The notes: generated by a model from the sequence alone, not told the origin. DNA of 64,000 nucleotides from Prionace glauca (GCA_037974335.1 CM075760.1:16114059-16178058), one strand, 5' to 3'; positions 39,114 to 51,003 are shown, numbered from the stretch's first letter. A program made the numbers and translations.

Positions 39114-41383
39114 GAAATGGCTTTGGCGGGTAGGATTAAGGAAAATCCTAAGGCATTTTACTCCTATATTAGAAACAAAAGGATGGTTAGAGGGAACATT
39201 GGTCCTTTCAAGGACAGAGGAGGGGAACTATGCTTAGAGCCTGGGGGAATGGGGGAGATCTTGAATGAATACTTTGCGTCGGTATTCACTTAGGAGAGGG
39301 GTCTGATCTCTGCTGCTGTGCTTGAGAAGTTTGAGGATCCGTTGAGGGAAATAGTCATCACGAGGGAAGAGGTGTTGGGACTTTTAGACAGTATAAAGAC
39401 GGATAAATCTCCGGGGCCTGATGGCATCTATCCTAGGCTGCTAAGGGAGGTGAGGGATGAAATTGCTGGGCCTCTGACGCAAATATTTGTCTCTTCTTTG
39501 GACACAGGTGAGGTCCCAGAGGATTGGCGGATTGCAAATGTAGTACCGTTGTTTAAGAAGGGTCAGAGGGATAACCCAGGGAACTATAGGCCGGTGAGCT
39601 TGACTTCAGTTATAGGCAAGATAATGGAGAGGATCCTCAAGGATAGGATGTATGAGCATCTGGAACGCTGCAATCTGATCAGGGATACGCAGAATGGCTT
39701 CGTTACAGGGAGGTCGTGCCTTACGAATCTATTGGAATTTTTTGAAGAGGTGACAAAAACGGTTGACGAAGGACAAGCTGTTGATGTTGTCTATATGGAT
39801 TTCAGTTTGACAAGTTCCCTCACGGTAGGCTGATAGAAAAGGTGAAGGCTCATGGGATACAAGGCCAGGTACGTAGATGGGTGGAGAACTGGCTTGGGAG
39901 GAGGAGACAGCGGGTAGTAGTGGAAGGCTCCTTTTCCAATTGGAGGTCTGTCACCAGTGGGGTGCCGCAGGGCTCGGTACTAGGACCTCTACTATTTGTA
40001 GTATATATTAATGACTTGGAAGAGGGGGTAGGTGGTGTGATCAGCAAATTTGCTGATGACACTAAGATGGTTGGATTGGCGGGTACTGAGGAGCAGTGCC
40101 TGGCAATGCAACAGGACATAGACAGGCTGGTAGATTGGGCAGATAGATGGCAAATGGAATTTAATCCGGAGAAATGCGAGGTGATGCACTTTGGCTGGAA
40201 TAATGTGGAGGGGAGTTATATGATAAAAGGTAGAACTATCCGGAGTATAGATATGCAGAAAGACCTGGGGGTGCAGGTACACAAGTCCCTGAAGGTGTCG
40301 GTGCAGGTGCAGAATGTGATGAGGAAAGCGTTTGGCATGTTAGCCTTCATAGGAAGGGATATAGAATATAAGAGTAGGAGTCTGATGTTGCAGTTGTATA
40401 GAACGTTGGTTAGGCCTCACCTGGAGTACTGCGTCCAGTTCTGGTCGCCGTACTACCGGAAGGATGTAGAGATCCTGGAGAGAGTGCAGAGGAGATTTAC
40501 CAGGATGTTGCCTGGTATGGAAGGGCTGTCTTCCGAGGAAAGATTGAACGCACTTGGGCTGTTTTCCCTTGAGAGACGTCGGCTGAGAGGGGATCTAATA
40601 GAGGTTTATAAGATTATGAAGGGGATAGATAGAGTAAATGGTGGTAAGCTTTTTCCACTATTAGAAATGGATAGAACGAGGGGTCACGGGCTTAGGGTGA
40701 GGGGGGCTAGATATAAGACTAATATTAGAGGGCAGTTTTTCACACAAAGGGTAGTGGGGATGTGGAATGCACTGCCGAGTAAGGTGGTGGAAGCAGGCAC
40801 GCTAGGGTTGTTCAAGAGTCACTTGGACAGCCACATGAGCGGTCTACATATAGGGGGATATAGCAGGCCTTACTAAGCATTGTAGGCTTGGGGTTCAGTT
40901 TTAGCCTCAGGGATATAGAGTCTTTTAATAATGAATTTTTTATCCACAGGCATTTAAGTCCAGCAAGGGGCATGCGGACGGCAGGTTGTGGTGGGCTGCT
41001 CTTGGATATTGCTTCGGGAGTTGCCTACTGCTTCATGTCGTTGGTGTGCGTAAACTGGACCATCTCGAGGGCATCATGACAGCTCAGAGGCTATCTCTGT
41101 TGCTGTGCGGACACATGGATTTGGGCCTGTGTCCGTGGGAGTTTGCGCGTTCTCCCCATGGTCGCGTGGGTTTCCTCTGGGTACTCCGGTTTCCTCCCAC
41201 ATCCCAAAAATGTGCTTTTAGGCTGATTGATTGGGTAACAAATTGTCCCTATATTGGACCTCCCTGACCCTCACACATTAGGCACAGACTAAAATCATGA
41301 ATAGGTCACTGACCATGGGACGGCGGCGCGGGCTCGTTGGGCCAAAGGGCCTGTTTCCCGTGCTGTGTTGTTCTTTGTTCTTT
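39114..41383 (+). mobile_element. CR1 LINE family A, longest copy (full RT region)
   Basis: Pre-RT (FYSYIRNKRMVRGNIGPFKD), SPGPDGIYPRLLREVRDEIA, GEVPEDWRIANVVPLFKKG, NGFVTGRSCLTNLLEFFEEV, then a short deletion and frameshift at about 39808 that removes the K-A-F block, followed by an open 344-codon frame: SGVPQGSVLGPLLFVVYIND, KFADDTK, LVRPHLEYCVQFWSPY, FFTQRVVGMWNALPSKVVEA. One stop lies near 39290. The 3' UTR to 41383 carries the SINE-like block at about 41085-41250 and TTCTTTGTTC. Confidence 0.92.
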
Positions 41384-41722
41384 GACTCTTTCCGCTCGGA
41401 AAGGACCGTAGGACTAGGGGGCACAGCCTCAAGATAAAGGGGGGGGGCGGTTTAGAACGGAATTGAGGAGGAATTTCTTCACTCAAAGGGTGGTGAATCT
41501 CTGGAATTCTCTGCCCGTTGAAGTGGTGGAGGCTGCCTCGCTAAATATTTTTAAGACGCGGGTTGATGGGTTTTTGATAAGCGAGGGGATTAAGGGTTAT
41601 GGGGAGAGTGTGGGAATGTGGAACTGAGCCACGACAGATCAGCCATGATCTTATTGAATGGCGGGGCAGGCTCGAAGGGCTAGATGGCCTACTCCTGCTC
41701 CTATTTCTTATGTTCTTATGGG
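41384..41722 (+). mobile_element. CR1 family B 3' end
   Basis: GACTAGGGGGCACAGCCTCA, GAATCTCTGGAATTCTCTGC and the CTTATGTTCTTATG tail. Confidence 0.9.
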
Positions 41723-42189
41723 AGGATCTTTTGGACTTGCTCTGCACCCTGGTTAAACCGTAATCTGTAGATTCAGGATGGGTGTGGCTGAAGGGGTAGG
41801 TGGGGGTCACTCTGACTGCTGACTGATCTTCTCTGGTCTCGTCTATGCCCAGGTGGCCCTGGAGAAGGATATTCTATTGGGACTTTGTTGCTGATTTTGG
41901 TCTTTTAGTTCTATTGAACCACATGTTTGGGTGAAGGACTGGAATTGTCTTTTCTGAATTTGTATCCTGCACTGATAGTTGGTGTCAGTGTCACTATCTT
42001 ACTCATCATTTCTACCCCTCTTCAACTAAAGAAGACATTCAGACTTGAATGTTAACTCTGTTTCTCTCTCCACCAATGCTGCCAGACCTGCTGAGTTTTT
42101 CCAACATTTTCGGGGTGCTTTTTTTTCAGATTAGCGGCACCCGCTCTCATCTCAATAGCCTGATTTAAGATGCCAGGATTAAGTCCATC
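41723..42189. other. No gene; contains a dispersed repeat fragment
   Basis: 42040-42130 carries TGTTAACTCTGTTTCTCTCT and CTGCTGAGTTTTTCCAACAT, the repeat also seen at 21885 and 29628. Confidence 0.45.
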
Positions 42190-42410
42190 AGGACCCCGGC
42201 CTCTCCCCAGTGTGAACTCACTGGTGTACAGTGAGTTGAGATGATCACCTGAACCCAGGCTCACAGTAAAAGCATCTGAATGGTCTCTCGTCAGTGTGAA
42301 TATGCTGGTAAGATATCAGTCCTCCACAACTTTTAGAGCAGTTCCAACAGAGTGGGCATTTGTCAGGTCTCTCCCCAGTGTGAAACTAGAGTGTTTTCAA
42401 GGTGGATGAT
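42190..42410 (-). pseudogene. ZNF-E, detached finger remnants
   Basis: The reverse complement has CACACTGGGGAGAGACCTGA, TGCCCACTCTGTTGGAACTG and GACGAGAGACCATTCAGATG, two to three decayed fingers with stops. Probably the 3' end of ZNF-E, separated by the insertions at 42522-43138. Confidence 0.7.
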
Positions 42411-42521
42411 TGAGTGAATTCCTTACGTTAGGGTCCTGGACCAGAAATTCTAAATTATATTACAAAATCAAAGTAGACCCCAACAATTTTTCTGTTTTGA
42501 CATATGTGTGAGGGTAGGATG

Positions 42522-42741
42522 CTTTGAAGTGGTGGAGGCTGCCTCGCTAAATATTTTTAAGAAACGGGTTGATGGGTTTTTGATAAGAGAGGGGATTAAG
42601 GGTTATGGGGAGAGGGCGGGAAGGTGGAGCTGAGTCACGACAGATCAGCCATGATCTTATTGAATGGCGGGGCAGGCTCGAAGGGCCAGATGGCCTACTC
42701 CTGCTCCTATTTCTTATGTTCTTATGTTCTTATGTTCTTAT
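42522..42741 (+). mobile_element. CR1 family B 3' end with four tail units
   Basis: TTGAAGTGGTGGAGGCTGCC to CTTATG repeated as TTCTTATG units. Confidence 0.9.
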
Positions 42742-42842
42742 GATTCCACTGACAAATTAGGGATCTTTGATGGTAAAACAAATTTTATTAATGAAAGTTT
42801 AAACATAATTCCAACAAATGAAACAGCTTGACTACTAACAAA

Positions 42843-43138
42843 GAATCATAGAATCTCTGCAGCGCAAAAGGAGGCCTGTTGAGTCTGCACCAAACAAAAT
42901 CCCACCCAGGCCCTATTCAATTAACCCTTCACATTTACCCTGCTAATCACCCCGAAACTAGGATTAATTTAGCATAGTCAATCAACTTAACCTGCACATC
43001 TTTGGACTGTGGGAGGAGCACCTGGAGGAAACCCATGCAGACACAGAGAGAATGTGCAAACTCCACACAGATAGCGACCTGAGACCGGAATTGAACCCGG
43101 GTCCCTGGTGCTGTGAGGCATCAGTGCTAACAGTCGAA
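42843..43138 (-). mobile_element. HE1-type SINE
   Basis: GAATCATAGAATCTCTGCAG, CACATCTTTGGACTGTGGGA, GGAATTGAACCCGGGTCCCT and GCATCAGTGCTAACAG. Only the first bases of the head are lost. Confidence 0.85.
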
Positions 43139-43435
43139 CACATTTAAAAGTGAATGGAAAGAACTTTAATTTCTAACTTATTTCAGTTCCAAATAAGCAA
43201 CATGCCTCTTACCAATGTAAATGCCACTTTAAGTAGTTAGCAACCATAAATATACTTGCTATAACGAGTACAGACTGCCTTGAAGTTTCCAGAGAGAAGA
43301 CAAGTTTCAGAGCAGCTTGTGGAAACCCTCTATCAACAAAAAGTCCTCGATGAGCTTCCAGCTCCGACGGGTAATTGAAACTCTCTTCATGGTCTCCCCA
43401 TTTTCACGGTTTTGAAATCCAGTCACAATAGTTAG

Positions 43436-43965
43436 TTGTGAATTCGCTGGTGCGTCAGAAGATTCAATGAGGTAACGTACCCTTTCCCACACTGCAAACA
43501 GGTGAACGGTCTCTCCTCAGTCTGAACCTGCTGATGTAGTGCTAGTTTAGTCAAAAAAGAACAAAGAACAGTACAGCACAGGAAACAGGCCCTTCGGCCC
43601 TCCAAGCCTGTGCCACTCATTGGTCCAACTAGACCATTCGTTTGTGTCTCTCCATTCCCAGTCTGCTCATGTGACTATCCAGGTAAGTCTTAAACGATGC
43701 CAGCATGTCTGCCTCCACTACCCTACTTGGCAGCGCATTCCAGGCCCCCACCACTCTCTGGGTAAAAAACGTCCCTCTGATATCTGAATGATGACTGATT
43801 GAATCCCTTCTCACACACACAGAGCAGATGAATGGCCTGTCCTCTGTGTGGATGCGCTGCTGTATTGCTAGGTTGGTTGAGTGATTGAATCCTTTCCCAC
43901 ACACACAGCAGATGAATGTTTTCTCCCCAGTGTGAACATCGCTGGTGCGTCATATCACAAAACTG
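43436..43965 (-). pseudogene. ZNF-E: C2H2 zinc-finger pseudogene split by CR1
   Basis: Minus frames hold FTCLQCGKGYVTSLNLLTHQ and [15 protein letters not shown] (43440-43550), and MCGKGFNHSTNLAIQQRIHT with FICSVCVRRDS (43790-43905). A CR1 end lies between. At 43965 finger sequence (ACGCACCAGCGATGTTCACA) joins intron sequence (CCGTTTTAAATCAGTTTTGT) directly, so the acceptor and first fingers are deleted. Confidence 0.85.
43553..43790 (-). mobile_element. CR1 3' end inserted in ZNF-E
   Basis: Frame RGTFFTQRVVGAWNALPSRV, then GLERRRAC-type tail; ends AAAGAACAAAGAACAGTACA, close to family A. Confidence 0.88.
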
Positions 43966-44209
43966 ATTTAAAACGGAAAAAGGTGAATGGAAAATAACCC
44001 ACAAAAATGCAAAGACGGGGTGTGAAATTGAGCTGATTGAATCCGGTAACTTGTGGGGCCGGCATGAGCTGCTGGATTGTCATAAAAACCCAACTGGTTT
44101 GCTGGTGTCCTTCAGGGAAGGAAAACTGCCACGTGATCTGGGTCTACACAAGATTCTGGGCACTGTGAGTGGAGACAGAGAGAAATAGGAGTGACCGGAC
44201 ATGAAAGAG

Positions 44210-44660
44210 AGGGATTTGAAACACCTACAACTTGATGAGAACTTTGAAAGAATCTCCCAAACCCTCAACCTCCAACACGTAGAAGGGCTAAGGTAGCAGG
44301 GAGATCATCACCTCCGAGTTCCTCCAACTCATATTCTGACTTGTCTGACATCCAGTGCTAAAAGAACAGAAATTTTGTCCATATAAATCCTGGGAAGAAT
44401 GAACCCATTGTCTTCAGTTCCCACTATGAACTCCACTCCCTTGCCAGCAATTCTATCCCTCTTCCTGGCAACTGTCTGAGGCTGAACTAGGCTGTTCACA
44501 ACCGTGGTGAACTACTTCATCCCAAAGTTGAGCTTCCAACCACATACCCACATCATCATCAAGACAGCCTATTTCTACTTCAGTAACATCGCCCGACGCC
44601 ACCCCAGTCTCAGCTCATCTGGAACTCTCATCCATTCCATTGCGACTTGAAACTCAGGGT
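44210..44660 (+). mobile_element. L2-clade LINE RT fragment in the ZNF-E intron
   Basis: GACTTGTCTGACATCCAGTG and ATTGTCTTCAGTTCCCACTA match the D-I-Q and A-I-V-F-x-P blocks; inverted counterpart of 12400 and 29035. Confidence 0.65.
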
Positions 44661-44877
44661 GTAAGATGCTTTTTCTCAGGTGTCCCCCTGGGGTGCTCTG
44701 CATTTTGTTGAATCTCACTCAACCAATACACAGACTGCGAAAGACAGTATATAGTTAAAGAACTAAAAGGAATTTATTTGCTAATGCAAGCATCAGGAGA
44801 GTGACACAGTCAATGAGGATTGACTGTCCTCGCAGAACTAATATTGCAAGGTAAAACTATTATATTCTGAACATTTA

Positions 44878-46130
44878 AGAACATAAGAACATAAGAAATA
44901 GGAGCAGGAGTAGGCCATCTGGCCCTTCGAGCCTGCCCCGCGATTCAATAAGATCATGGCTGATCTGTCGTGACTCAGCTCCACCTTCCCGCCCTCTCCC
45001 CATAACCCTTAATCCCCTCTCTTATCAAAAACCCATCAACCCGCTTCTTGAAAATATTTAGCGAGACAGCCTCCACCACTTCAACGGGCAGAGAATTCCA
45101 AAGATTCACCACCCTTTGAGTGAAGAAGTTCCTCCTCAACTCTGTTCTAAACCGCCCCCCCTTTATCTTGAGGCTGTGCCCCCTAGTCCTACTGTCTTTT
45201 TTGAGCGGGAAGAGTCTCTCCACCTCTATCCTATCCATCCCATTCATCATCTTATATGTCTCAATGAGATCTCCCCTCATTCTTCTAAACTCTAACGAGT
45301 ACAAGCCTAGTTTATTCAGCCTCTCCTCATAGCTCAATCCCCTCAACTCCGGTATCAGCCTAGTAAACCTCCTCTGCACTCCCTCCAGGGCCATAATATC
45401 CTTGCGCAGGTGCGGCGCCCAAAACTGCACACAGTACTCCAGCTGCGGCCTCACCAATGCCCTATACAGCTGTAGCAAGACCTCCCTACTTTTATATTCA
45501 ATCCCCCTCGCTATGAAAGCCAGCATCCCATTCGCCTTCCTGACCACCTGCTGCACCTGCAAGCTGGGTTTTTGCGACTCATGCACAAGGACCCCGAGGT
45601 CCCTCTGCACCGTCGCCTGCTGCAGTTTTTCGCCCCGTAAGTAATAGTCCTTCCTACCATTCCTCCTACCAAAGTGGACCACCTCACACTTGCCAACATT
45701 AAATTCCATTTGCCATTTCCTGGCCCATTCGCCCAGCCTATCTAGATCCTTCTGCAGACTATCCACACCCTCCGCACAATTTGCCTTTACCCCAATCTTG
45801 GTGTCATCAGCAAATTTCGACATCCTGCACTCGGTTCCCTCCTCCAGATCATCTATATAAATAGCTGAGGCCCCAGCACCGACCCCTGGGGCACCCCACT
45901 CGTCACCAACCGCCAATCCGAATAGCATCCATTGACCCCCACTCTCTGCCTCCTATTTGACAACCAATCCTCTATCCACGCTAACACCCTACCCCCAACT
46001 CCATGTCCCCTGACCTTCTGCAATAACCTCTTGTGAGGTACCTTGTCAAACGCCTTCTGAAAATCCAGAAAGACCACATCCACCGGCTCTCCTCTATCCA
46101 CTGCCCTAGACACATCCTCATAGAACTCCA
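44878..46130 (-). mobile_element. CR1 LINE family B, long copy
   Basis: Minus frames 46113-45853 (VVFLDFQKAFDKVPHKRLLQ, SGVPQGSVLGPQLF) and 45928-44975 (KFADDTK, LVRPQLEYCVQFWAPH, FFTQRVVNLWNSLPVEVVEA). One frameshift just after the V-P-Q-G block separates them. 5' end at an AACT simple repeat. Confidence 0.92.
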
Positions 46131-46153
46131 GTAAACTAACTAACTAACTAACA
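46131..46153. repeat. AACT tetranucleotide repeat
   Basis: About five ACTA/AACT units directly at the CR1 5' boundary. Confidence 0.8.
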
Positions 46154-47107
46154 CCTGCGAATTTTAATGGGTGAAAGGAGTCACCTTTCGTTGGAACTGG
46201 GGCCTCCTTCATCAGATTGAGACACTGCTCCAGCCTCGCTACCCATGAACAGATTTATTCCCTTAAATACCAGGCTTTTAAACTTGCCTTTCCCATATCC
46301 AGAAACAGATAACAGAAGCTGCCTTTCTGTGGTCCATTGTATTAAAAGCCTGTCTATCACTGTTGCCACTATGCTGCATTCGGAACAAAGTTGGCCACGG
46401 CACAATACATATATATATGTTGAAAATACAGTTCAATCTTATAATACTTGGTTAATTTGTGGTTATTCAGTTTATAATATCTTTGCATTTTTGTTCCAGG
46501 CACATTGTGAATTCTCAGTATATATAATGTATACCTCACTTTATATTTATCTTAACCTAGTTTATTTATGTTATATACAATTATATATTTTATACACATT
46601 ACATATATCTCAGCACTTTATTACCTTAACCTAGTTTATTTATTTTAGTAAAAATAAAGCTAAAAATTTTATAGTACCCCCCCATCAGTCCGTGATTGCA
46701 GAAATTGAACAGTGACAGGAATGGAGTCAAGATAGTCCAGTCCCACAATGCCTGACATTCAATCTGTCGTCCTCAGTTAGAACAGAATATGTCACTGGAT
46801 GTAGCTGTCTCGGCCATGTTCAAGCCCACACTGCCTCCTTGAACTGCTACAATGCCTGAGGTGTAAGTACACCCACAGTGCTGTCAGGGAGGGATTCCAA
46901 GTTATCCATTTCAGACTTTCATTGGACTGTAGATGAATACCAGATTGATATATTCCATTCAATCACACCCAAGGTGAATTTCTCAAATCCCTTTATTGTC
47001 CAGGACAATATATTCACAATCTCTTTCAAATAGAAATTAAACATCCCCATTTGATTTCAGGTATTAACATATTCTGTTAATTTGTTCTTTATTGTCAGTG
47101 TCAGGCT
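46154..47107. other. No gene; AT-rich
   Basis: 46400-46660 is very AT-rich with TATATATATG-type runs. No RNA gene or coding motif. Confidence 0.45.
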
Positions 47108-47400
47108 GGGGTTGTACCCCTTGGAGCAAAGGAGGTTGAGGGGAGATTTGATAGAGGTGGACAAGATTCTGACAGGTTTAGATAAGGTGGACAAAGAAAA
47201 TCTGTTCCCATTCACTGATGGGACAAGGACGAGGGGGACACAGATTTAAAATTTTGGGTCTGAGATGCAGGGAGGGGGATGTGAGGAAGAATATTTTGAT
47301 ACAGTGAATGGTAATGACCTGGAACTCACTGCTTACGAGGGTGGAGGAAGTTGAGACAATAAACAATTTCAAAGGAAATTGGATGGACATTTGTGGGGTT
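47108..47400 (+). mobile_element. CR1-like LINE RT C-terminus, decayed
   Basis: Frame L-E-Q-R-R-L-R-G-D-L-I-E-V-D-K-I-L-T-G and LFPFTDGTRTRGT at 47115-47250; stops afterwards. Confidence 0.7.
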
Positions 47401-47655
47401 TCAAACAGAAATGCTGACTAAATATCTCTGACCTTCCTAACACCCTGTCACTCTGTGATCCTTGTGAAATTTGAAACCAGGTGTTCGCAACAAGACTCAA
47501 AGAGCATCAGCCCACTGGAAGCAAAGTTGAGAGACCGGCCAGTCCAGCAGAAAGAAACCCTCCGACTCCCTCATTTACCAACTGTGTGAATGAACAGAAT
47601 GCAGTCCTGGGTGTAATTGAGAACAGAAACAATAACAGCAGAATCCACCCTGGAA

Positions 47656-48498
47656 TCACTTGTGAACTTGTTGGTGTCTCAGCAGGGCAGATGAAACACT
47701 GAATCCCTTCTCACACTGAGAGCAGGTGAATGGCCTCTCCCCAGTGTGAACTCGCTGGTGTGTCTGCAGACTGGATAATTGAGTGAATCGCTTCTCACAC
47801 TGAGAACAGGTGAATGGTCTCTCCCCAGTGTGAACTCGCTGGTGTGTCTGCAGGCTCGATAATTGAGTGAATCGCTTCTCACACTGAGAACAGGTGAATG
47901 GCCTCTCCCCAGTGTGAACTCGCTGGTGTATCCGCAGATCTGATAACCGAGTGAATCCCTTTCCACATTGCGAGCAGGTGAATGGTCTCTCCCCAGTGTG
48001 AACTCTCTGGTGCGTCCGCAGGTGGGATGACTGAGTGAATCCCTCCCCACACTGAGAGCAAGTGAACGGTCTCTCCCCAGTGTGAACTCGCTGGTGTGTC
48101 TGCAGGTTGGATAACTGACTGAATCCCTTCCCACACTGAGAGCACGTGAATGGTCTTTCCCCGGTGTGAACTCGCTGGTGTCTCTGCAGGTGGGATAACT
48201 GAGTGAATCCCTTCCCACACTGAGAGCAGATGAACGGTCTCTCTCCAGTGTGAACTCGCTGGTGTATCTGCAGGCTGAATAACTGACTGAATCCATCCCC
48301 ACACTGCGGGCAGGTGAACGGCCTCTCCCCAGTGTGAACTCGCTGGTGTGTCCGCAGGGTGGATAACTGAGTGAATCCTTTCCCACAATCAGAGCAGGTG
48401 AACGGTCTCTCCCCAGTGTGGCTGCGGCGATGAGTTTCCAGCAGAGATGGGTAAATGAATCCCTTCCCACAGTCTCCACATTTCCACGGTTTCTCCAT
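47656..48498 (-). CDS. ZNF-F: C2H2 zinc-finger protein, 10 fingers
   Basis: 280 codons from ATG at 48498 ([22 protein letters not shown]) to HQQVHK. The frame extends 12 codons upstream without an ATG. Ten complete C2H2 fingers, all joined by TGERPF linkers. Helix residues -1,2,3,6: YSLT, QSTT, QFSI, QSHR, QSNT, QSHT, RSDI, QSST, QSST, VSAR. Fingers 8 and 9 are identical in protein and differ by three bases in 84. The last exon starts at the acceptor TTTCTTTCACAG (RC, 48850-48861). Likely transcribed leftward from the palindromic promoter at 50.2-51.0 kb, divergent from ZNF-G. Confidence 0.9.
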   Translation of the reverse strand: MEKPWKCGDCGKGFIYPSLLETHRRSHTGERPFTCSDCGKGFTQLSTLRTHQRVHTGERPFTCPQCGDGFSQLFSLQIHQRVHTGERPFICSQCGKGFTQLSHLQRHQRVHTGERPFTCSQCGKGFSQLSNLQTHQRVHTGERPFTCSQCGEGFTQSSHLRTHQRVHTGERPFTCSQCGKGFTRLSDLRIHQRVHTGERPFTCSQCEKRFTQLSSLQTHQRVHTGERPFTCSQCEKRFTQLSSLQTHQRVHTGERPFTCSQCEKGFSVSSALLRHQQVHK

Positions 48499-48849
48499 GG
48501 TGCGGGTGTCCCTGTGACTCTCCAGGTTAAACAATCAGTTAAATCTGACACAGAACACGGGTACAGCAGTCTCTCCCTGCTATGAATGCTGCCATGTATT
48601 TTCAGGCTGTGTTAAAGCGCTTTCCAGTCAGTGCACTGGAACACTCTCACTCGGGTACGTATGTGCCTTGGCATTTTTCCAGTCACATTTATGCAGAAAA
48701 AATGTCTGAAGCAGACAGAACAGAAAAATATTTCTTCTTTTAGATTGAAAGGCCAATGGTATTCAGGTCCAGGTGAACTGCATGACTGTCAGAATTTGAC
48801 ATGACATTTGTTTGAGATTTCTGTCTGTAAATCCTCACCTTCTGATATC
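48499..48849 (-). other. ZNF-F last-exon leader with broken first finger
   Basis: Exon start GATATCAGAAGGTGAGG (minus). Near 48540-48650 are remnants GTGCACTGACTGGAAAGC and CCCGTGTTCTGTGTCAGATT of an earlier finger, out of frame with the CDS. Confidence 0.6.
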
Positions 48850-48861
48850 CTGTGAAAGAAA

Positions 48862-50156
48862 TTTATAAAATGCATCATTGTCAGCACAGATTAGAAATTC
48901 AGAACAGACAATTCTACTTTCTATGGAACATTCTTTCCTCTTTCATTCCCCAAAAGCTGTAAATCTCCATCCCAGACACTCTCCCTCCATTCTCACTCTG
49001 CTGTATCTAATATTCACCCTCCCAATTTTCCTGAAGGGGCTCATTGAGGCTGATTGACAGATCCGTGCTCACTGCTTCCTGTCCTGGACACAGAGCTGAA
49101 AATCTCCATGCAGGCTGCCAGACAGATATATGTCTATCTGACTGGACTAACAATGTGGTTAATGTATAGAATTATTTCAGTTGGTTAAAATACAGAGGAC
49201 TGTGATTGATCATGATCTTGAACTGCTTGTGAGGGTAGTCAAGCTGAGATGATCAATAACTTGGAAATGAAATTGGAGGTGCTGCAGAAAGGGATCCATC
49301 AACACTGACAGAGAGTCAGCATTGATCGAGTGATCCAATGGATTCCTTCTGTGCTGTAATGACTATATCACTGGAAATATATCACATAGCCACATGTTAA
49401 GGCTCAGGTTAGAAATTCCAAAATGTTTTATGGACCCCGCTTGAATTTGGCATGAAATGTTTCACTTCAGGTATGATTCAAATAACTCACCAGGTAGCTT
49501 TTGACAAAGTTTACTTAAGAATATAGTTAACATGTACAGTAAGAAAATTAGCAAGAACTTTTATCAATTACAAACAAACAAAACAACCAAGATAATACAT
49601 AACCCTTAATGAATATAGGAACTGTCCCAATCAAACAATCACATAAACACCCTTTTTCGTACATTTAACACAGCAGAAACTCAAGCTCACATGATAATGC
49701 AATTGAGTCCTTTGGGGGAATGCTGCAGTTCTGTTGAATCACAGAGCAACTTGAAGTCAGAACAGCCTCCCAAAACCACCAGAGAGACTCCAGGTAACCA
49801 TCAACAGCAAAATATTTTCTTCAGGAAGGCAAGACCTTGCTTTCAGATAACCAAATTTTATTCCAAATAAAACAGGGGAGAGAAAGCGAGAGAGACACCT
49901 CTTTTCAGCATGATGCCCTTTCTAAATCTAAACTACAGCTCAGAACTGAGAACTTCTGTCACCTGACCTGACAACCAGTTTTTGTTCTCCAACCCCAAAG
50001 TAAAAACAAACACAATCTCTATATAAGCCACTTAAGGAGCAAATAAAGGATTCTTTGTAGACAAGCTGGTGCCATAATGCAAACAAAAATTGAAAAGGTT
50101 TATTTACAACAGCCAACCTTTCCAGAGTCTACACTCTCCCTGGATTCACTTCCTTT
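48862..50156. other. ZNF-F intron; no gene recognised
   Basis: AT-rich sequence with A/C-rich runs at 49560-49700. No classified repeat was recognised in it. Confidence 0.4.
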
Positions 50157-51003
50157 CCCTTCAGTTGCTGCAAGTCCCCAATTTCCCCCAGAATGAGAAA
50201 AGAAATGGAAAGGGGGAGAAAAGAAAGTGTTTTACTCACAGATGTTGGAGACAAGAGGGAGGTTGAATCTATCTGAAGCTCAACCTTCAGCCACACATAA
50301 CCCGCGATCTGATTGGTTGGAAGACCTGAACCCTTCCGGTCCTCCGACTCTTCCCATTGGCCAGAACTGGTGAGAGGGTAGTGAATCAAAACTGCGCCTG
50401 CGCATATTTTGTGTGAATGCGCATGTGCGAGTGTGGGGCGGGGCCCGCGACAAAGCCGGCGCACTGACCATTGCCTGTCCGCGTCTTCCAGCCTTTCCCA
50501 TTGGATAGCAGTATAGGGCGGATGGATGGCAAAGTCACGCCCACCCTCACGTGGGGCTCCGCCCCCCCATTGTCTGTCTGGGAGATTGACCAATGGAACT
50601 CTGATGAACCGGAAGGATTCTGCTCCGGTCGCTTCGTCTCACGTCCTCTGGCCAATGGGAAAAGTCGGAGTACCGGAAGGACTCTTGTCCTCCAGCCATT
50701 CAAAGCTGCTGCATTGTCTAAATGCGGAAGTTGGTCAATGCTGCTTATTATAGCCCAACAAAGAACAGGAATAGGGCCTTTGGCCCTCCAAGCCTGCACC
50801 TATCATGTGTTCCCAACTAGACCGACCGTTTGTATCCCTCTATTCCCAAAACTGCGCTCTCTCTCTGAATGAAGATTGAACTTCAGACAGGCTCAAGCTT
50901 CCACCTGTCTCCAACATCTGTAAGTAAAGCACTTCCTTTTCTCCCCGCTTCCATTCCTTTTTTTTTCATTCTGGGAGGAAATTGTTGACTTGCAGCAACT
51001 GAT
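50157..51003. promoter_or_regulatory. Inverted-repeat bidirectional promoter between ZNF-F and ZNF-G
   Basis: Left arm 50157-50365 is mirrored by right arm 50645-51003. Inner parts: CTTCCGGTCCTCCGACTCTT at 50333 against AAGTCGGAGTACCGGAAGG at 50661, each with a CCAAT box (CCCATTGGCC, GGCCAATGGG). Outer parts: CACAGATGTTGGAGACA at 50237 against TGTCTCCAACATCTGTAAGT. Both arms end in a matching donor: CAACATCT/GTGAGT leftward (donor 50234-50239) and CAACATCT/GTAAGT rightward (donor 50920-50925). The middle holds NRF-1-like GCGCCTGCGCAT near 50394, more CCAAT boxes and ETS-like CCGGAAGG sites. A CR1 piece interrupts the right arm. Confidence 0.8.
50753..50853 (-). mobile_element. CR1 3' end fragment in the promoter's right arm
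   Basis: CAACAAAGAACAGGAATAGG, GGCCCTCCAAGCCTGCACC and TGTATCCCTCTATTCCCAAA, like the copy at 43553. The left arm has no such sequence, so it came later. Confidence 0.82.

Noticed and set aside
42700-42741. Microsatellite or CRISPR-like direct repeats
   Set aside because: These are the octamer tail units of CR1 family B, seen at the end of each copy.
44670-44877. Possible LTR-type sequence
   Set aside because: No matching second copy, no primer-binding site and no linked coding region seen; not supported.
49410-50100. Possible solo LTR in the ZNF-F intron
   Set aside because: No terminal inverted dinucleotides with target duplication could be identified; left as unclassified AT-rich DNA.
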